This document shows, piece after piece, positions 62,907-64,000 of a DNA stretch of 64,000 nucleotides. The translations under genes and the position numbers were made by a program. The DNA comes from JALNZU01 sp964463695 (GTDB lineage: Bacteria; Bacteroidota; Bacteroidia; Bacteroidales; F082), in contig CAYXCZ010000010.1 of NCBI GenBank assembly GCA_964463695.1, forward strand, positions 53,123-117,122, written 5' to 3'. The notes beneath the pieces were generated by a model. It was not told the DNA's origin, searched no databases, and saw nothing but the letters and a program-made list of their open reading frames with translations. Each line of letters opens with the position of its first letter. Position 1 is the stretch's first letter.

Positions 62907-62945
62907 TGAAGTTTACGAGAACCAAAATTTTAACATTGAATCAAA

Positions 62946-64000
62946 ATGGATGATCTCTCGCTTCAACTTTTCGAAGAAAACCCATTACCAATGCTCCTCG
63001 TCGCTGAGGAGAAAATGGAAATTACATCTGCCAATAAAGCAGCAAAACACGCTTTCAACTTCCATTTCAATGAAATTCCAAGGCTGTGTTTGTTTGACCT
63101 TTTTTCAAAAGATGATGCAGATTTGTTGGAAACGATTGTTCAAAGCCAAGGTAATTCCTGTCAGGAAACACATCAAATTATTCGATCCGATTATAAAGGA
63201 ACGAGGAACATTTTTGAACCAAAAGCAAATAATATTCAATATAATTCATTGAATTATAAGCTTATAACACTTTTGCCAGTACATAATCACTTACCTGAAC
63301 CGACCAAAATTGAAGAACGTTTATTGTCGATAATTAATGCACAGCAGGAAATCATTTTCAGGTTTGCCCCCGATACGACCTTACTTTTTGTAAATGATGC
63401 CTATTGCTCTTACTTTAATGTTGAAAAAGAATCAGCTATTGGAAAAAGTTTTTTATCCTATGTGCAGGTTGATGAGCATGCGCGTATAAAGAAACATATT
63501 CAATTTTTGACAGAAAATCCCTGTCCTTACAGTTATGAATACAAAGAAACTTTCGAAGACGGAAGGTTTTTATGGTGGGAATGGAACGACTATCCAATAA
63601 TTGACAAAAATGGTCATATTATTGAATTTCAAACTGTTGGAAGAGATATAACAAACAAGAAAATAATTGAAGATAAACTTGAAATAAGCGAACGAACCAA
63701 CCTTCAAATCCTTAACACACTTCCCGATCTCGTCTTTCGTCTTTCAGACGATGGTATATATCTGGATGCCTACACCAATAATGAAGCCTCATTTTACGTG
63801 CCCAGAAGTGAATTTATTGGTAAAAAAGTTCATGAAGTTATACCTGAAGAAGCTGCCAATAAAGCCATGAGTGCTGTCCAATCAGCGCTTAACCTTAACC
63901 AAGAAGTGTCATATGAGTACGATTTAGATATAAACGGAGCCATTTATCATTATGAAAACAGGATTATTCCTGTTTCTGAAAAGGAAGTTCTGTCCATTAT
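62946..64000 (+). CDS. PAS-domain sensor protein, 5' part (probable histidine kinase)
   Basis: The open frame starts at the ATG at 62946 (MDDLSLQLFEENPLPMLLVA) and runs through the window edge with no stop: 351 codons visible. The visible part has three PAS domains, about residues 1-115, 130-250 and 260-351+. Motifs include NAYCSYF-like NDAYCSYF and VGRDITNKK, the end-of-PAS pattern. By analogy with the kinase at 1279, HisKA and HATPase domains should follow, but they are outside the window. It is preceded by a long leader. Confidence 0.85.
   Translation, partial: MDDLSLQLFEENPLPMLLVAEEKMEITSANKAAKHAFNFHFNEIPRLCLFDLFSKDDADLLETIVQSQGNSCQETHQIIRSDYKGTRNIFEPKANNIQYNSLNYKLITLLPVHNHLPEPTKIEERLLSIINAQQEIIFRFAPDTTLLFVNDAYCSYFNVEKESAIGKSFLSYVQVDEHARIKKHIQFLTENPCPYSYEYKETFEDGRFLWWEWNDYPIIDKNGHIIEFQTVGRDITNKKIIEDKLEISERTNLQILNTLPDLVFRLSDDGIYLDAYTNNEASFYVPRSEFIGKKVHEVIPEEAANKAMSAVQSALNLNQEVSYEYDLDINGAIYHYENRIIPVSEKEVLSI

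Larger units (their letters stand above)
62425..62945. other. Long upstream region of the PAS sensor gene
   Basis: A 521 bp gap that is not empty. It holds two good promoters (62566-62596 and 62744-62774), a small open frame (62796-62906), and a 9 bp perfect hairpin, TTTTTCTGA/TCAGAAAAA, at 62830-62838 and 62849-62857. From the second promoter the PAS gene mRNA has a leader of about 165 nt with that structure. Confidence 0.6.

Noticed and set aside
62899..63252. 117-codon plus-strand frame near the end of the window
   Set aside because: It is a shadow in another frame of the PAS sensor gene that starts at 62946 and continues past the edge; the PAS frame has recognisable domains, this one has none.

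Overview
The window is about 64 kb of chromosomal DNA from a member of the Bacteroidota. The support is internal. There is a type IX secretion protein (PorQ) and a protein with a type IX C-terminal sorting domain. There are BatA/VWA, DUF3788, DUF5522 and LolA_like proteins, and large PAS/GAF hybrid histidine kinases. Many promoters fit the phylum's TTG - about 19 bp - TAnnTTTG pattern. The DNA is AT-rich, the genes are ordinary and mostly intact, and I see no insertion sequence, prophage, CRISPR array, rRNA or tRNA. The family-level placement (a Bacteroidales/Marinilabiliales-like environmental organism) is a guess.

Layout. 1-5.3 kb: glutaminase and a 1355-residue hybrid histidine kinase. 5.4-11.1 kb (minus): a six-gene operon of TetR regulator, outer-membrane barrel, ABC ATPase, two FtsX-type permeases and a LolA-like periplasmic carrier, which looks like a dedicated envelope lipid or lipoprotein export route. 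12.2-19.3 kb (plus): thiolase, SDR reductase, sodium/solute symporter, CoA-transferase and two divergent KAS III-like proteins with altered active sites. This is the best candidate for an undescribed metabolic system. 19.4-24.2 kb: lipoprotein, barrel, lipid-anchored hydrolase and an unknown protein. 24.3-31.1 kb (minus): DNA repair genes (recQ, 3-methyladenine glycosylase), a second hybrid kinase, a DUF5522 protein, a GT-C-like membrane protein and an Lrp-type regulator. That regulator is divergent from a methionine gamma-lyase-like gene (31.2 kb). 32.5-42.6 kb (minus): polyphosphate glucokinase, gcvP, topoisomerase subunit A, BatA/VWA and gdhA.

42.9-50.5 kb (plus): a complete trpEGDCFBA operon ending in a DAHP synthase gene. 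It is preceded by a textbook attenuator: a 15-codon leader peptide with three consecutive Trp codons, then a strong intrinsic terminator in front of trpE. Genes inside the operon overlap or nearly touch, so one control point sets the whole pathway from DAHP to tryptophan.

50.7-58.5 kb: a Tyr/His-rich secreted protein, a small lipoprotein, DUF3788, an S9 peptidase, and a secreted glycosidase-like protein with dockerin-like repeats. The last is translationally coupled to a 49-residue Pmp3/YqaE-family gene. 58.8-64 kb (plus): a DUF1028 protein with a type IX tail, porQ, recF-dciA (DUF721), and the 5' part of a PAS-domain sensor gene that runs off the window.

Several starts were moved from the longest reading frame, using promoters, signal peptides or overlaps. 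All function calls rest on motif and family recognition by eye; no database search was run.
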